Notes: generated by a model from the letters alone, not told the origin. Positions 1 to 9,588 are shown, numbered from the stretch's first letter. The stretch: DNA of 37,407 nucleotides from JAICSD01 sp035637115 (GCA_035637115.1 DASPXV010000194.1:1-37407), one strand, 5' to 3'. Numbers and translations are program-made.

Positions 1-1293
1 GTGCGCGACGGCGATTTTCTCGGCGTCGTCGCTCCCACCGAGCACGTCGCGGCTCGCGCCGCGGCGGCGGTGCAGGGAACGTGGAAGATTCCTGCCGGAC
101 AACCATCCTCAGAAACGATTTACGACTATCTGAAACAGAATCTCGATCGCCAGGTTCCGGCCGCTGTGCAGGCGCTGCAGATGCCCGCGGGCGTCGTCCG
201 CACGTTCGAGGCCTCGTACCGCATTCCGTACATCGCGCACGTTCCGTTGGAGCCGCGTTCCGCGGTCGCCGAGTGGCAGGACGGGAAGCTCACCGTGTGG
301 ACCGGCACGCAGCGGCCGTTCGGTGTGCGTACCGAGCTCGCCGAGGCGTTTCGGATTCCCGAGGACAAAGTTCGCGTCATCGTTCCGGACACCGGATCCG
401 GTTACGGCGGGAAGCACACTGGAGAAGCGGCCATCGAGGCGGCACGCCTCGCGAAGGCGGCGAACAAGCCGGTGAAGCTCGTATGGACGCGCGCGGAGGA
501 ATTCTCCTGGGCGTACTTCCGTCCCGCGGGTGTCATTGATATCCGGAGCGGTGTGAACGCGGACGGCCGCATCCTCGGATGGGCATTCGACAACTGGAAC
601 TCGGGCAACTCGGGCATCCAGACGCCGTACGACATTCCCGCTGCATCAAACGTGTTTCACCCGTCGAAGTCGCCGCTGCGCCAGGGCTCGTACCGCGCGC
701 TTGCCGCAACCGCGAATCACTACGCGCGGGAGATGCACATGGATGCGATGGCGCGGGCGCTGGAGATCGACGCGCTCGAGTTCCGCATGCGGCACTTGAA
801 AGATGAACGGATGCGCGCGGTGCTGACCGCGGTCGCGGAGCGGATTGGCTGGGGCAAGCCCGTCGTCACCGGTCGGGCGCGCGGGATTGCGTGCGGCACT
901 GAAAAGGGAGGCTACGTCGCCACCGCGGCCGAAGTCTCCGGCGGGGCGAGCTGGAAGGTTGTGCGCATCGTGATCGCGTTCGAATGCGGCGCCATCGTCA
1001 ATCCGAACGGCCTGGAGAACCAGGTGCAGGGGTCAGTCGTGCAAGCGCTCGGCGGAGCGCTGTTCGAATCGATCGAGTTCGCGGATGGTCACCTGAGAAA
1101 CGGATCGATGGAGCAGTATCGCGTCCCGCGCTTCAAAGACATCCCGGCGATCGAGACCATTCTTCTCGATCGGAAGGATCTCCCATCCGCGGGCGCGGGG
1201 GAATCTTCGATGATCGCGGTCGCTCCCGCGATCGGATCCGCCGTGCGTGCGTTCGGCAAGGTCGACACCGCGCTTCCCATCCGATTGAGCTAG
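1..1293 (+). CDS. Xanthine dehydrogenase-family molybdopterin-binding subunit, 3' part
   Basis: This is the C-terminal 430 residues of a large molybdenum hydroxylase subunit of the aldehyde oxidase / isoquinoline 1-oxidoreductase beta type. The reading frame is open from base 1, and its first residues look like the middle of such a protein, so the GTG at base 1 is probably internal and several hundred N-terminal residues lie outside the window. Visible family features are the YGGKHTGEAA segment followed by LVWTRAEEF, the GSYRALAATANHYA segment, a C-terminal NQVQGSVVQALGGALFE block, and GAGESSM near the end. The glutamate in GAGESSM is where the family keeps its catalytic base. These enzymes hydroxylate aldehydes or N-heterocycles using Mo-pterin, with a separate [2Fe-2S] partner that would be upstream and is not seen. 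The substrate cannot be inferred. It is the last gene of its unit: the next start is 47 nt after the stop. Confidence 0.85.
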   Translation: MRDGDFLGVVAPTEHVAARAAAAVQGTWKIPAGQPSSETIYDYLKQNLDRQVPAAVQALQMPAGVVRTFEASYRIPYIAHVPLEPRSAVAEWQDGKLTVWTGTQRPFGVRTELAEAFRIPEDKVRVIVPDTGSGYGGKHTGEAAIEAARLAKAANKPVKLVWTRAEEFSWAYFRPAGVIDIRSGVNADGRILGWAFDNWNSGNSGIQTPYDIPAASNVFHPSKSPLRQGSYRALAATANHYAREMHMDAMARALEIDALEFRMRHLKDERMRAVLTAVAERIGWGKPVVTGRARGIACGTEKGGYVATAAEVSGGASWKVVRIVIAFECGAIVNPNGLENQVQGSVVQALGGALFESIEFADGHLRNGSMEQYRVPRFKDIPAIETILLDRKDLPSAGAGESSMIAVAPAIGSAVRAFGKVDTALPIRLS

Positions 1294-1326
1294 TTCCTGC
1301 TGAGCTTTGAAACGCGCGCGCTCGCG

Positions 1327-1332
1327 TAGACT
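1327..1332 (+). promoter_or_regulatory. Candidate -10 box (TAGACT) for the SpoIID-like gene
   Basis: TAGACT lies 7 nt before the GTG at 1340. A TTGAAA lies at 1307-1312, but the 14-nt spacing is short for a -35 element. There is no Shine-Dalgarno sequence, so if this is a real -10 box the transcript would start at or next to the start codon. Weak evidence on its own. Confidence 0.3.
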
Positions 1333-1339
1333 GCTCGCC

Positions 1340-3205
1340 GTGCGACGAACAATCCCGATCCTCATTGGCCTTCTCCTGAGCGCAGCATCGGTCTTTACGC
1401 AGGACCCCGAGCTGCAGCCTCCCGATCCACTCGAAGAAGAATTCATCCAATCGAAAATCGAAAACGGTGAGTCGCACGCATCGGGTGCGCGGCCCGAGCT
1501 CGGGCCTGTGATTCTCGGGAATCCAACCACCGCTGTCGTTGCGCTGCGCGTCGGGCTCTACGCGTCTACGTTCAATTCGACCGGCGGGTTGGTGACGGAA
1601 TTTGCGTCGTTGCACCACGCGTTCGTGGAGCTGACGAATACGGCGGGCTTCGTCAAAGTCACGGATCAATCCGATGGCAAGGAAATCCTGACGATGGCGC
1701 CGGGATCGCTCGTGCGTGTGGAGCACGATGGCGCGCAGTTCCTCGTCACGCAGGACGGCGTCTTTCTCGGCGCGTTCGATGGCCCGGTGTTCTTCCGGCC
1801 CGACGATCCGTCCAACCAGTTCCAGGTGGAGAGCATCAGGCGCACGTTCGGGACGACGCAGCGGCCACGGTATCGCGGAGCGATGGAAGTGGCGCGCGGC
1901 GCTACGACCGCGGCACAGCCAGGCGCTCCGAAGGTCAACCTTGTGAACATCCTCGAGGTCGAGGACTACGTCCCCGGCGTGGTCGCCAACGAATCGATCG
2001 CCAGCTTCTCCGTGGAGGCGTTGAAGGCGCAGGCAATCGCCGCGCGCGGCTACGCGATCGCGAACATCGGCAATTACATCCGGCGCGGGTATCCATTCGA
2101 CGTCGTCGATTCGAGCTCGTCGCAGGTGTATCGCGGCGTGATCTCGGAGCACAAGAACGCGGTGGCGGCCGCGTCCGGGACATATGGTCTGGTGGCGTCG
2201 CGCGAGGGTCGAATCATCTCCGCGATGTATTCGTCGTCATTCGGCGGCCACAGCGAGAGCAGCGAGTGGGTCAGCTTTACGAACAGCGTGAAAGGCGCCG
2301 GCGTGACCGCGTACCTTCGCGGCATCTACGACGGCTTCGAACCGGCGCCGGATTTCTCGACCGATGCGGGCATCAATTTCTTCTGGCGGAACAAGCCGCC
2401 GGCGCTGCCGCTGTTCTACGACGACTGCGCCTTCACCGGGAACGGGTTCTCGCGCTGGAAGTTCACGCTGCCCGCGCCGGTGCTCAAGGGGCGGCTGACG
2501 ACGTCGAATTCGACGCTCGTGAGCGGCACGCGGAGCGGCGCGATCACGAACGTGGAAATCGTCGAGCGCACGGGGGCAGCGCAGCGCGCGCTCGTCGCGC
2601 GCGTGACGTTGACGACGGGTGTGGTGGATGTCCTTGGATGGCTAAGCCTGCGGCAGACGATCGGCACGACGAACGCCGCAGGCACGCCCCGCGCGTGCGG
2701 ATCCGGCACCATCCTGGCGAGTTTCCCTCTCAACAGCCCGAGCGCCGTGGACGTGGCAACGAACGCGGATGGCACGGCGGGCAATCTGACGGTGTACGGC
2801 GGTGGGTGGGGACACAACCTCGGCATGAGTCAGTACGGCGCGCACGGGCGCGGCAAGTCGGGGCAGACGTTCATTGAAATCCTGAAGGCGTATTACAGCG
2901 GAGTGGACGTGGGCTCGTACCCGATCGACATCGGCCGGAATCCAGGGACCGGGCCGCCGACGCTCCGCCAGGAGTTTGCGGCGCCGAATGCCCAGGGCAC
3001 GCTGCAAATCCGCGCGAGCGGCGATCTTGAAGGACTTCGCGTGCATCTGAACGAGCTGTATGACCTCAGCTTCAATGCAGCCGAACTGGCTTCCGGGCTG
3101 ATCGAGGTCGACGTGTCGCCGTACCTGATCGCGGGACTCAACATCATTCAATACAACCCGGTCGGCCGCGCCGGCTCTGCCACTGTCGACGTCATCGTCC
3201 GGTAG
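1340..3205 (+). CDS. Secreted SpoIID/LytB-domain protein
   Basis: A 621-residue secreted protein with a SpoIID/LytB-type domain. The family includes SpoIID, a lytic transglycosylase that cleaves denuded glycan strands in Bacillus sporulation, but many members in non-sporulating bacteria have no known role. The N-terminus is a hydrophobic signal peptide ending near FTQ. The SpoIID core is visible in VEDYVPGVVANES, ALKAQAIAARGYA and, about 250 residues later, the YGGGWGHNLGMSQYGA block and LKAYYSGVDV. About 90 further C-terminal residues look like a beta-sandwich extension. The frame extends back to a TTG at 1307, but GTG 1340 gives a cleaner signal peptide, so I prefer it. No sporulation genes are nearby, so a general peptidoglycan-remodelling role is more likely than sporulation. 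The domain assignment is firm; the role is inferred. Confidence 0.85.
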   Translation: MRRTIPILIGLLLSAASVFTQDPELQPPDPLEEEFIQSKIENGESHASGARPELGPVILGNPTTAVVALRVGLYASTFNSTGGLVTEFASLHHAFVELTNTAGFVKVTDQSDGKEILTMAPGSLVRVEHDGAQFLVTQDGVFLGAFDGPVFFRPDDPSNQFQVESIRRTFGTTQRPRYRGAMEVARGATTAAQPGAPKVNLVNILEVEDYVPGVVANESIASFSVEALKAQAIAARGYAIANIGNYIRRGYPFDVVDSSSSQVYRGVISEHKNAVAAASGTYGLVASREGRIISAMYSSSFGGHSESSEWVSFTNSVKGAGVTAYLRGIYDGFEPAPDFSTDAGINFFWRNKPPALPLFYDDCAFTGNGFSRWKFTLPAPVLKGRLTTSNSTLVSGTRSGAITNVEIVERTGAAQRALVARVTLTTGVVDVLGWLSLRQTIGTTNAAGTPRACGSGTILASFPLNSPSAVDVATNADGTAGNLTVYGGGWGHNLGMSQYGAHGRGKSGQTFIEILKAYYSGVDVGSYPIDIGRNPGTGPPTLRQEFAAPNAQGTLQIRASGDLEGLRVHLNELYDLSFNAAELASGLIEVDVSPYLIAGLNIIQYNPVGRAGSATVDVIVR

Positions 3206-3260
3206 GCGACGGTTTGAGAATTGTGACGAAAGTGTGACGGCACCTGGAGCGAACGCGAAG

Positions 3261-3307
3261 CCTGCCTCGCCGTAGCTCCGCCAGGCTGCACGTGGAGCGA
3301 AGGCGGG
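3261..3307. repeat. Palindromic intergenic repeat
   Basis: An imperfect inverted repeat pairs CCTGCCTCGCCGTAGCTCC (3261-3279) with GGAGCGAAGGCGGG (3294-3307) around a 14-nt loop. The same style of GCCTnC...GGCGGG palindrome occurs at 5639-5668. The 149-nt gap 3206-3354 between the SpoIID-like gene and the VWA gene holds this element and otherwise only a possible promoter. It could be a small non-autonomous repetitive element or a transcript-stabilising hairpin. Confidence 0.55.
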
Positions 3308-3338
3308 CCGAACTCCACCCGGCGGCGTCTTAGAACGG

Positions 3339-3344
3339 TAGAAT
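3339..3344 (+). promoter_or_regulatory. Candidate -10 box (TAGAAT) for the VWA/MoxR block
   Basis: TAGAAT ends 10 nt before the GTG at 3355, the first gene of the long collinear block. No recognisable -35 hexamer and no Shine-Dalgarno sequence precede the start. It is a plausible promoter for a leaderless or near-leaderless transcript, with weak support on its own. Confidence 0.3.
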
Positions 3345-3354
3345 CCGAGCGATC

Positions 3355-5637
3355 GTGTTCGAGACGCTGTTTCAATTCCTCTTCGAATACCGGCCCCACG
3401 TGTTCCGGCAGGGGGACTTCCGGTTCGCGCCGCCGGCGGGCGCGCCGATTGCCGCGGTCGTGGTCGTCGCGGCGCTGGCGATCGCGTTCATCAGCTATCG
3501 CCTGCTGCGCTCCCGCGTGCAGTGGCGCGAGCGCGCGCTGCTCGGCGCGCTGCGGGTCGCGGCGCTCGGCATCATTCTTTTCTGCATCTTCCGCCCCGTC
3601 CTCGTCGTCAAAGCGGCGGTTGCGCAGCAGAACGTCGTCGGGATCCTCATCGACGATTCGCGCAGCATGCAGCTGCCGGCATCGAACGCGCAGGGCGGCT
3701 CGCGCGCGGATCTGATCCGCTCGACCTTTGCGAATCCCGACAGCGCGGTGATGAAGGCGCTGTCGGATCGGTTTCTGATCCGCACGTTCCGTTTCTCCTC
3801 TTCCACGGCGCGCGTGAGCGCACCCGCCGACCTGACGTTCGGCGGCACTCAGACACGCCTCGCGAATGCGATCGAGAGCGCGCGGCAGGAGCTCGCGGGA
3901 CTGCCAGTGTCCGGCCTCGTGCTCGTCAGCGACGGCGCGGACACGACGGACGCCACTGTTGCCGATGCGCTGCTCGCGTCGAAGGCCGAGGCGTTGCCGG
4001 TGTTCACGGTCGGTGTCGGGCAGGAGACGCTGTCGCACGACATCCAGGTGGGCCGGGTGTCGACGCCGCGCACGGCGTTGAAAGGCACGTCGCTCCTCGT
4101 TGACGCCGTGCTGACGCAGACGGGGTACGCGGGGCAGACGGTGACGCTCGACGTCGAGGATGAGGGGCGGATCGTCGGCTCGCAGCCCGTGCGGCTGCCC
4201 GCGGGCGGCGACCCGGTGTCGGTGCGCGTGCGATTTACTGCCACCGAAGCGGGCCCGCGCGTGTTTCGCCTCAAAGTTGCGCCGCAGCCGGGCGAGGTGG
4301 TCACGCAGAACAACCAGCGCGACGTGCAGATCGACATCCGCGATCGCCGCGAGCGCATCCTTTATTACGAAGGGGAACCGCGCTTCGAGATGAAGTTCGC
4401 GCGGCAGGCGATCAAGGACGATCCGAACCTGCAGCTCGTGACGCTGCAGCGGACGGCGGAGAACAAGCACCTGCGCCTGGACATCGATGCCGCGGGCGTC
4501 GAGCTCGCGGCCGGATTCCCAAAGACGCGCGAGGAGCTGTTCGCTTACCGCGGCCTGGTGCTCGGAAGCATCGAGGCGAGCGCCTTCACCGCCGATCAGT
4601 TGAAGATGATCGCCGAGTTCGTCGACGTGCGGGGCGGCGGGCTGCTGCTGCTCGGCGGGCAGCGCGCGTTTGCTGAAGGGGGATACGCGGGCACGGCCGT
4701 TGCTGACGTGATGCCGGTCGTCCTCGGACGATCCGGCGCCGTGCTGTCGCAACTGAAGGTGCATCCCACGCGCGCCGGCGAAGCGCACGCGGTCACGCAG
4801 CTGGGTGACACCGATCAGGCATCAGCCGAACGCTGGAGGACGCTGCCGCAGCTCACTACGGTCAACGTAATCGAGGCGATCAAGCCTGGCGCCACGACGT
4901 TGCTTGCGGCAAGCGACGATCGCCGGCGGGAGCGAATCGTCCTCGCGTACGAGCGCTACGGGCGTGGAAAGTCCATCGCGTTTCCGGTGCAGGATTCGTG
5001 GCACTGGCAGATGGACGCGTCGATACGTGTGGACGATCAGACGCACGAGAACTTCTGGCGGCAGCTCCTGCGGTGGCTGGTGGATGGCGTGCCGGATCCG
5101 GTGGAAACGCGCTCCCTGACCGACCGCGTCGAGCCGGGGCAGCCGGTGATCCTCACCGCCGACGTCGTCGATCCGCGGTTCGTCGAATTGAACGACGCGA
5201 CGGTCGTCGCGCACGTCACGTCGCCATCCGGCAGGAAAGTTGACGTGCCCCTGCAGTGGACCGGCGAGCGCAACGGCCAGTACCGCGCGACCTTCGAGAC
5301 GTCGGAGGCCGGTTTCTACGAAGCGAAGCTCGACGCCACGCGCGCCGGCCAGGCGGTCGGATCGGCGGTCACGCATGTGCGCGCGGTGCCGGATGACGCG
5401 GAGTATTTCGACGCCGCGATGCACGCGCCGCTGCTGAAGCGGATCGCGCAGGACACGGGCGGGCGCTTCTATCCCGCCGATTCCGTCTCTACGCTCGCCG
5501 ATGATTTGAAGTACTCGGGGCGCGGCGTGACGGCCGTCGAAGAGCGCGAGCTCTGGCACATGCCGGCGTTGCTCATGTCGCTCGTCCTCGTCGTGTGCGC
5601 CGAGTGGGGCCTGCGCCGGTACTGGAGGCTCGCGTGA
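3355..5637 (+). CDS. Membrane-anchored VWA-domain protein
   Basis: A 760-residue membrane protein. Two hydrophobic segments lie near residues 29-50 and 60-80, followed by a von Willebrand factor A domain with a MIDAS-type D-x-S-x-S motif (DDSRSM, about residue 100) and the strand SGLVLVSDGADTTD. A central part resembles the glutamine-amidotransferase-like fold common in BatA-type proteins (FVDVRGGGLLLLGGQRAF). Beta-rich segments follow, and a final transmembrane helix lies at the C-terminus. VWA proteins of this kind are partners of MoxR ATPases. It opens a collinear block that includes moxR, and its stop overlaps the next start by 4 nt (GTGA). The GTG start has no clear Shine-Dalgarno sequence. 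The exact client or complex is unknown. Confidence 0.85.
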   Translation: MFETLFQFLFEYRPHVFRQGDFRFAPPAGAPIAAVVVVAALAIAFISYRLLRSRVQWRERALLGALRVAALGIILFCIFRPVLVVKAAVAQQNVVGILIDDSRSMQLPASNAQGGSRADLIRSTFANPDSAVMKALSDRFLIRTFRFSSSTARVSAPADLTFGGTQTRLANAIESARQELAGLPVSGLVLVSDGADTTDATVADALLASKAEALPVFTVGVGQETLSHDIQVGRVSTPRTALKGTSLLVDAVLTQTGYAGQTVTLDVEDEGRIVGSQPVRLPAGGDPVSVRVRFTATEAGPRVFRLKVAPQPGEVVTQNNQRDVQIDIRDRRERILYYEGEPRFEMKFARQAIKDDPNLQLVTLQRTAENKHLRLDIDAAGVELAAGFPKTREELFAYRGLVLGSIEASAFTADQLKMIAEFVDVRGGGLLLLGGQRAFAEGGYAGTAVADVMPVVLGRSGAVLSQLKVHPTRAGEAHAVTQLGDTDQASAERWRTLPQLTTVNVIEAIKPGATTLLAASDDRRRERIVLAYERYGRGKSIAFPVQDSWHWQMDASIRVDDQTHENFWRQLLRWLVDGVPDPVETRSLTDRVEPGQPVILTADVVDPRFVELNDATVVAHVTSPSGRKVDVPLQWTGERNGQYRATFETSEAGFYEAKLDATRAGQAVGSAVTHVRAVPDDAEYFDAAMHAPLLKRIAQDTGGRFYPADSVSTLADDLKYSGRGVTAVEERELWHMPALLMSLVLVVCAEWGLRRYWRLA

Positions 5638-6632
5638 GCCGCCTACGCAGCTTCGCTGCTTCGGCGGGCCAGCTACCCAGCGTACTGGTCTGCGCACTCA
5701 GCTGCCTGTGCGTGACCGGCAGTGTATTCGCGCAATCGTCGTCGTACCTTTTGATCGTCGTCGGCCTCGCGGGCGATCCGGAGCATGGCGAACTGTTCCA
5801 CAAGTGGGGCACGACACTGGCGGCGACCGCGACGGAGAAGCTCGCCGTGCCGAAGGAGAACGTGACGCTGCTGATGGACGCGGCGGCGACGCGTGACGGC
5901 GTCATCAAGGCCTTTGGCGCGCTGGCCGCGCGCGCGAACGAAGACGACACGGTGCTCGTCGTGCTGTTCGGTCACGGCACGTATGCGAACAAGGTTGCGA
6001 AGTTCAATCTCAGCGGGCCCGACATGACGGCCCAGGACTTCGAACCGCTGCTCGCAAAATTGAAATCAAAGCGCGTCGTCTTCGCGGACACGACCAGCGC
6101 AAGCGGACCGTTCGTCGAAGCGCTGTCGGGCCCAGGGCGGGTGATCGTTGCGGCGACCCGGACCGGCGGCGAAATGTTCGCGACGCTGTTCGGCGGTCCA
6201 TTCGTCGAGGCGTTCTCCAGCGAATCGGCAGACGGCGACCACGACGGCAAAATCTCCGTGCTGGAGGCATTCGATTTCGCGAGAAAATCCGTCGCAGCCT
6301 CCTATCAGAAAGAAGGTCTGCTGCCGACCGAGCATCCCGTCCTCGACGACAATGGGGACAAGGAAGGCAGCCTCGAGCCGGGACGCCAGGCGAAGGACGG
6401 CCAGTCAGCGGCCGTCCTGGCGCTCGGGTCGATGCGTCGTCCCGTCGCGCCTGCCAATGAGAAGCTGCGCGCGCTCTACGCCGAGCGCGATGCCATCGAG
6501 CGGCGCATCGAATCGTTGAAGCTGCTGAAGAGCGGCATGGATCCGGCGAAGTACGCCGAGCAATTGGAAAAGCTCGCGACCGATCTGGCGCTGAAGTCGC
6601 GCGAGATCAAGGCCGCTGAGGGGGGCAAATGA
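5634..6632 (+). CDS. Caspase-fold protein lacking the catalytic Cys, with EF-hand-like loop
   Basis: A 332-residue exported protein whose fold looks like the caspase/legumain (clan CD) type. A signal peptide spans about residues 1-34. Strand-turn blocks follow: VLVVLFGHGTY with the expected catalytic His (H114), then RVVFADTTSASG, where clan CD enzymes have D-x-C. The position expected to be Cys is Thr154, and the only cysteines in the whole protein are inside the signal peptide, so a classical Cys protease activity is not possible. Residues 200-211 (DGDHDGKISVLE) match the 12-residue EF-hand calcium-binding loop. The C-terminal 60 residues are charged and probably helical. The GTG start at 5634 overlaps the upstream stop; the next gene starts at ATGA over this stop. 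It is likely a non-catalytic binding or scaffold component of the MoxR/VWA machinery. Confidence 0.7.
   Translation: MSRLRSFAASAGQLPSVLVCALSCLCVTGSVFAQSSSYLLIVVGLAGDPEHGELFHKWGTTLAATATEKLAVPKENVTLLMDAAATRDGVIKAFGALAARANEDDTVLVVLFGHGTYANKVAKFNLSGPDMTAQDFEPLLAKLKSKRVVFADTTSASGPFVEALSGPGRVIVAATRTGGEMFATLFGGPFVEAFSSESADGDHDGKISVLEAFDFARKSVAASYQKEGLLPTEHPVLDDNGDKEGSLEPGRQAKDGQSAAVLALGSMRRPVAPANEKLRALYAERDAIERRIESLKLLKSGMDPAKYAEQLEKLATDLALKSREIKAAEGGK
5639..5668. repeat. Palindromic repeat inside the signal-peptide coding region
   Basis: CCGCCTACGCAGC (5639-5651) pairs with GCTGCTTCGGCGGG (5655-5668) around a 3-nt loop. The element begins immediately after the GTG start codon of the caspase-fold gene and encodes residues about 3-12. 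It resembles the palindrome at 3261-3307. As mRNA it would form a strong hairpin right at the translation start. Confidence 0.6.
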
Positions 6633-7441
6633 ACGCAGCCCGCTCATCGATCATCGCTCTCGCGCTGGCGGCCGTGACGACAGCGGCTGTCGCCGGCGTC
6701 GCCACCTCCGCGCCACAGCGTCTCGGCGGGGGCAGGCGCTTCGATCAGTCACAGATGATGGACGTGCAGGGGAACACGCCGTACGACGGCCGCTTCGTCT
6801 TCATCCGGCTTCGCTATAGCTTCGGATTTGGCCGCATGCGCGGCGGCCCGCCGTGGTCCCACGACTATCCGCGCGGCGAAGTGCACTTCACGAAGATCCT
6901 CAACGAGATCACCTATGTCAGGTCGCGCCTCGACGGCTCGAACATTCTCTCGCTCGACGATCCGGAGCTGTTCAAGTTCCCCATCGCCTACATGGCTGAA
7001 CCCGGCTACTGGTCGATGACGGACAAGGAGTGCGAGAACTTCCGCGCCTACTTGAAAAAGGGGGGATTCGTCATTTTCGACGACTTCCGCGTTGCCGAGG
7101 GCGCCTGGGACAACCTGCAGGAGCAGATGCACCGCGTGCTCCCCGACGCGCGGTGGATTGAGATCGACGACGGCAAGCAGGCGATCTGGCATTCGTTCTT
7201 CGAGATCCCGAATCCGAAGGCGCTGGCGCCGCCGCCCATCTACGACCAGTCGATGGTGCTGACGTACTGGGGCATCTTCGAGAACAACGATCCGTCAAAG
7301 CGCCTGATCGCGATCGCCAACGTGAACGGCGACATCAGCGAATACTGGGAATTCTCGGATACGGGATTCGCACCCGTCGATCTCAACAACGAGGCGTACA
7401 AGTACGGCATCAATTACGTCATTTACGGATTGACCCACTAA
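6629..7441 (+). CDS. DUF4159 domain protein
   Basis: A 270-residue exported protein with a signal peptide (about residues 1-27) and a DUF4159 domain over most of the rest. Recognisable parts are the YDGRFVFIRLRYSFGFG opening, a WSHDYPRGEVHF segment, then GGFVIFDDFR and a C-terminal YGINYVIYGLTH. DUF4159 has no established biochemical activity. In several bacteria it accompanies MoxR, DUF58 and BatA-like VWA proteins, as it does here, and the domain has a class-I glutamine-amidotransferase-like look around the GGFVIFDDF strand. The ATG overlaps the stop of the caspase-fold gene (ATGA), which indicates coupled translation. The moxR gene follows after 12 nt. Confidence 0.85.
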   Translation: MNAARSSIIALALAAVTTAAVAGVATSAPQRLGGGRRFDQSQMMDVQGNTPYDGRFVFIRLRYSFGFGRMRGGPPWSHDYPRGEVHFTKILNEITYVRSRLDGSNILSLDDPELFKFPIAYMAEPGYWSMTDKECENFRAYLKKGGFVIFDDFRVAEGAWDNLQEQMHRVLPDARWIEIDDGKQAIWHSFFEIPNPKALAPPPIYDQSMVLTYWGIFENNDPSKRLIAIANVNGDISEYWEFSDTGFAPVDLNNEAYKYGINYVIYGLTH

Positions 7442-7443
7442 CC

Positions 7444-7448
7444 GGAGG
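7444..7448 (+). promoter_or_regulatory. Ribosome binding site deciding the TTG start of moxR
   Basis: GGAGG sits 5 nt before the TTG at 7454. It supports the unusual TTG start over later in-frame codons. Confidence 0.6.
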
Positions 7449-7453
7449 CGTCT

Positions 7454-8487
<1,034 letters not shown>

Positions 8488-8488
<1 letters not shown>

Positions 8489-9408
8489 TGCGGAATGAAA
8501 TTCAACCTGGTGCGCTGACCGGGGCACGGTTCGTGGACCCCGTTGTCCTCGCACGTGTGGGGAATCTCGAGCTCGTGGCGCGGTCCGTGGTGGATGGCTT
8601 CATCAACGGCATGCACCGGTCGCCGTATTTCGGCGCGTCCGTCGATTTCGCGGAGCACCGCGGCTACACGCCGGGGGATGACATCCGCCGCGTGGATTGG
8701 AAGCTGTTCGGCCGCACGGATCGGTTCTATATAAAGGAGTACGAGGCGGACACCAATTCGAATTTCGCGGTGCTGCTGGACGTGTCCAAATCGATGGGGT
8801 TCGGCAGCCGGGGCATCACGAAGCTGGAATACGGAAAGATCCTCGCCGGCTGCCTGACCTACATGGTCCATCGCCAGCGCGATCGCGTCGGGTTTGCCGC
8901 GTTCGACGACGACATCGTCGAGTTCGTGCCGGCATCCGCGAAGCACATGGACGTGACGCTCCACGTGCTCGATCGCGTGAAGCCGTCGAAGCCGGGGCAG
9001 CTGGCTGCCGCGATGAAGAAGCTCGCGGAACACTACGGCCGCCGCGGCATGCTCGTGATCGTGTCGGACTTCTACGAGGATCCGCAGGCGGTGGTCGAGG
9101 CGATCGCGCCGCTGCGCTTCCGCGGACACGACATCATCGCGTTTCACGTACTCGATCCGGCCGAGATCGAGTTCGATTACGACCAGGCGTCGGCCTTCGA
9201 GGACCTGGAGAGCGGCGAGCAGATTCCGATCGTGCCCACTGCGCTCGCCGAGCAATATCGCGCGCTCATCAGGGAGCACTCTGAGGCGCTGCGCAGCAAA
9301 TTTTCGGAGCTTCGCGTTGACTACGCGCTGCTGAATACCGCGACGCCGCTCGATCACGCGCTCTTCACGTATCTCTCGGTCCGCGAACAATTGAGTAGGG
9401 TCAGGTAA
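8488..9408 (+). CDS. DUF58 domain protein
   Basis: A 306-residue soluble protein of the DUF58 family, the usual partner of MoxR. The diagnostic HRGYTPGDDIRRVDWKLFGR segment lies near residue 52, followed directly by a VWA-like domain with an intact D-x-S-x-S motif (LDVSKSMGFG), and later GMLVIVSDFYE. There is no signal peptide or membrane segment. Family members are thought to act as adaptors that bind the MoxR ring through the VWA fold. The start codon shares its A with the last base of the moxR stop codon. A 177-nt repeat-filled gap follows before the BatA-like gene. Confidence 0.93.
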
Positions 9409-9411
9409 GAC

Positions 9412-9491
9412 ATTGTCGATTGTCGAGTGCAGATTGCAGATTCACGGATCGGCGATTGGCGGATTGCCGATTGCCAGATTGCCGATTGGCG
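9412..9491. repeat. Imperfect heptamer tandem repeat, left arm
   Basis: About eleven tandem units of roughly 7 bp, starting as ATTGTCG ATTGTCG AGTGCAG ATTGCAG and ending as ATTGCCG ATTGGCG, with some 8-bp units. The first 15 bases are perfectly inverted at 9536-9550. It begins 3 nt after the stop of the DUF58 gene. Confidence 0.75.
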
Positions 9492-9532
9492 TCTCTTCGT
9501 CATCCTGCTGCAAGTCGCTCCGCGCCAGTCTT

Positions 9533-9588
9533 CAATCGACAATCGACAATCCGTCTAATCGCCAATCTGCAGTCGGGAATCGCCAATG
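9533..9588. repeat. Imperfect heptamer tandem repeat, right arm, containing a start codon
   Basis: The same repeat type in inverted orientation (CAATCGA CAATCGA ... AATCGC CAATGGG). TCGACAATCGACAAT at 9536-9550 is the exact reverse complement of 9412-9426. The last unit contains the ATG (9586-9588) of the BatA-like gene, so the repeat has replaced the usual ribosome-binding region. Confidence 0.75.

Noticed and set aside
1..3. GTG at base 1 as the true start of the molybdenum hydroxylase gene
   Set aside because: The first residues align with the middle of the family, so the gene is simply cut by the window edge.
3148..4788. Long - strand open frame (546 codons) opposite the VWA gene
   Set aside because: Arg/His-rich composition without domains, typical of an antisense shadow in GC-rich DNA. 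The + strand frame has clear VWA motifs.
9412..9588. CRISPR-like or phage attachment repeats
   Set aside because: Units are 7-8 bp with no spacers, and no cas or integrase genes are present.
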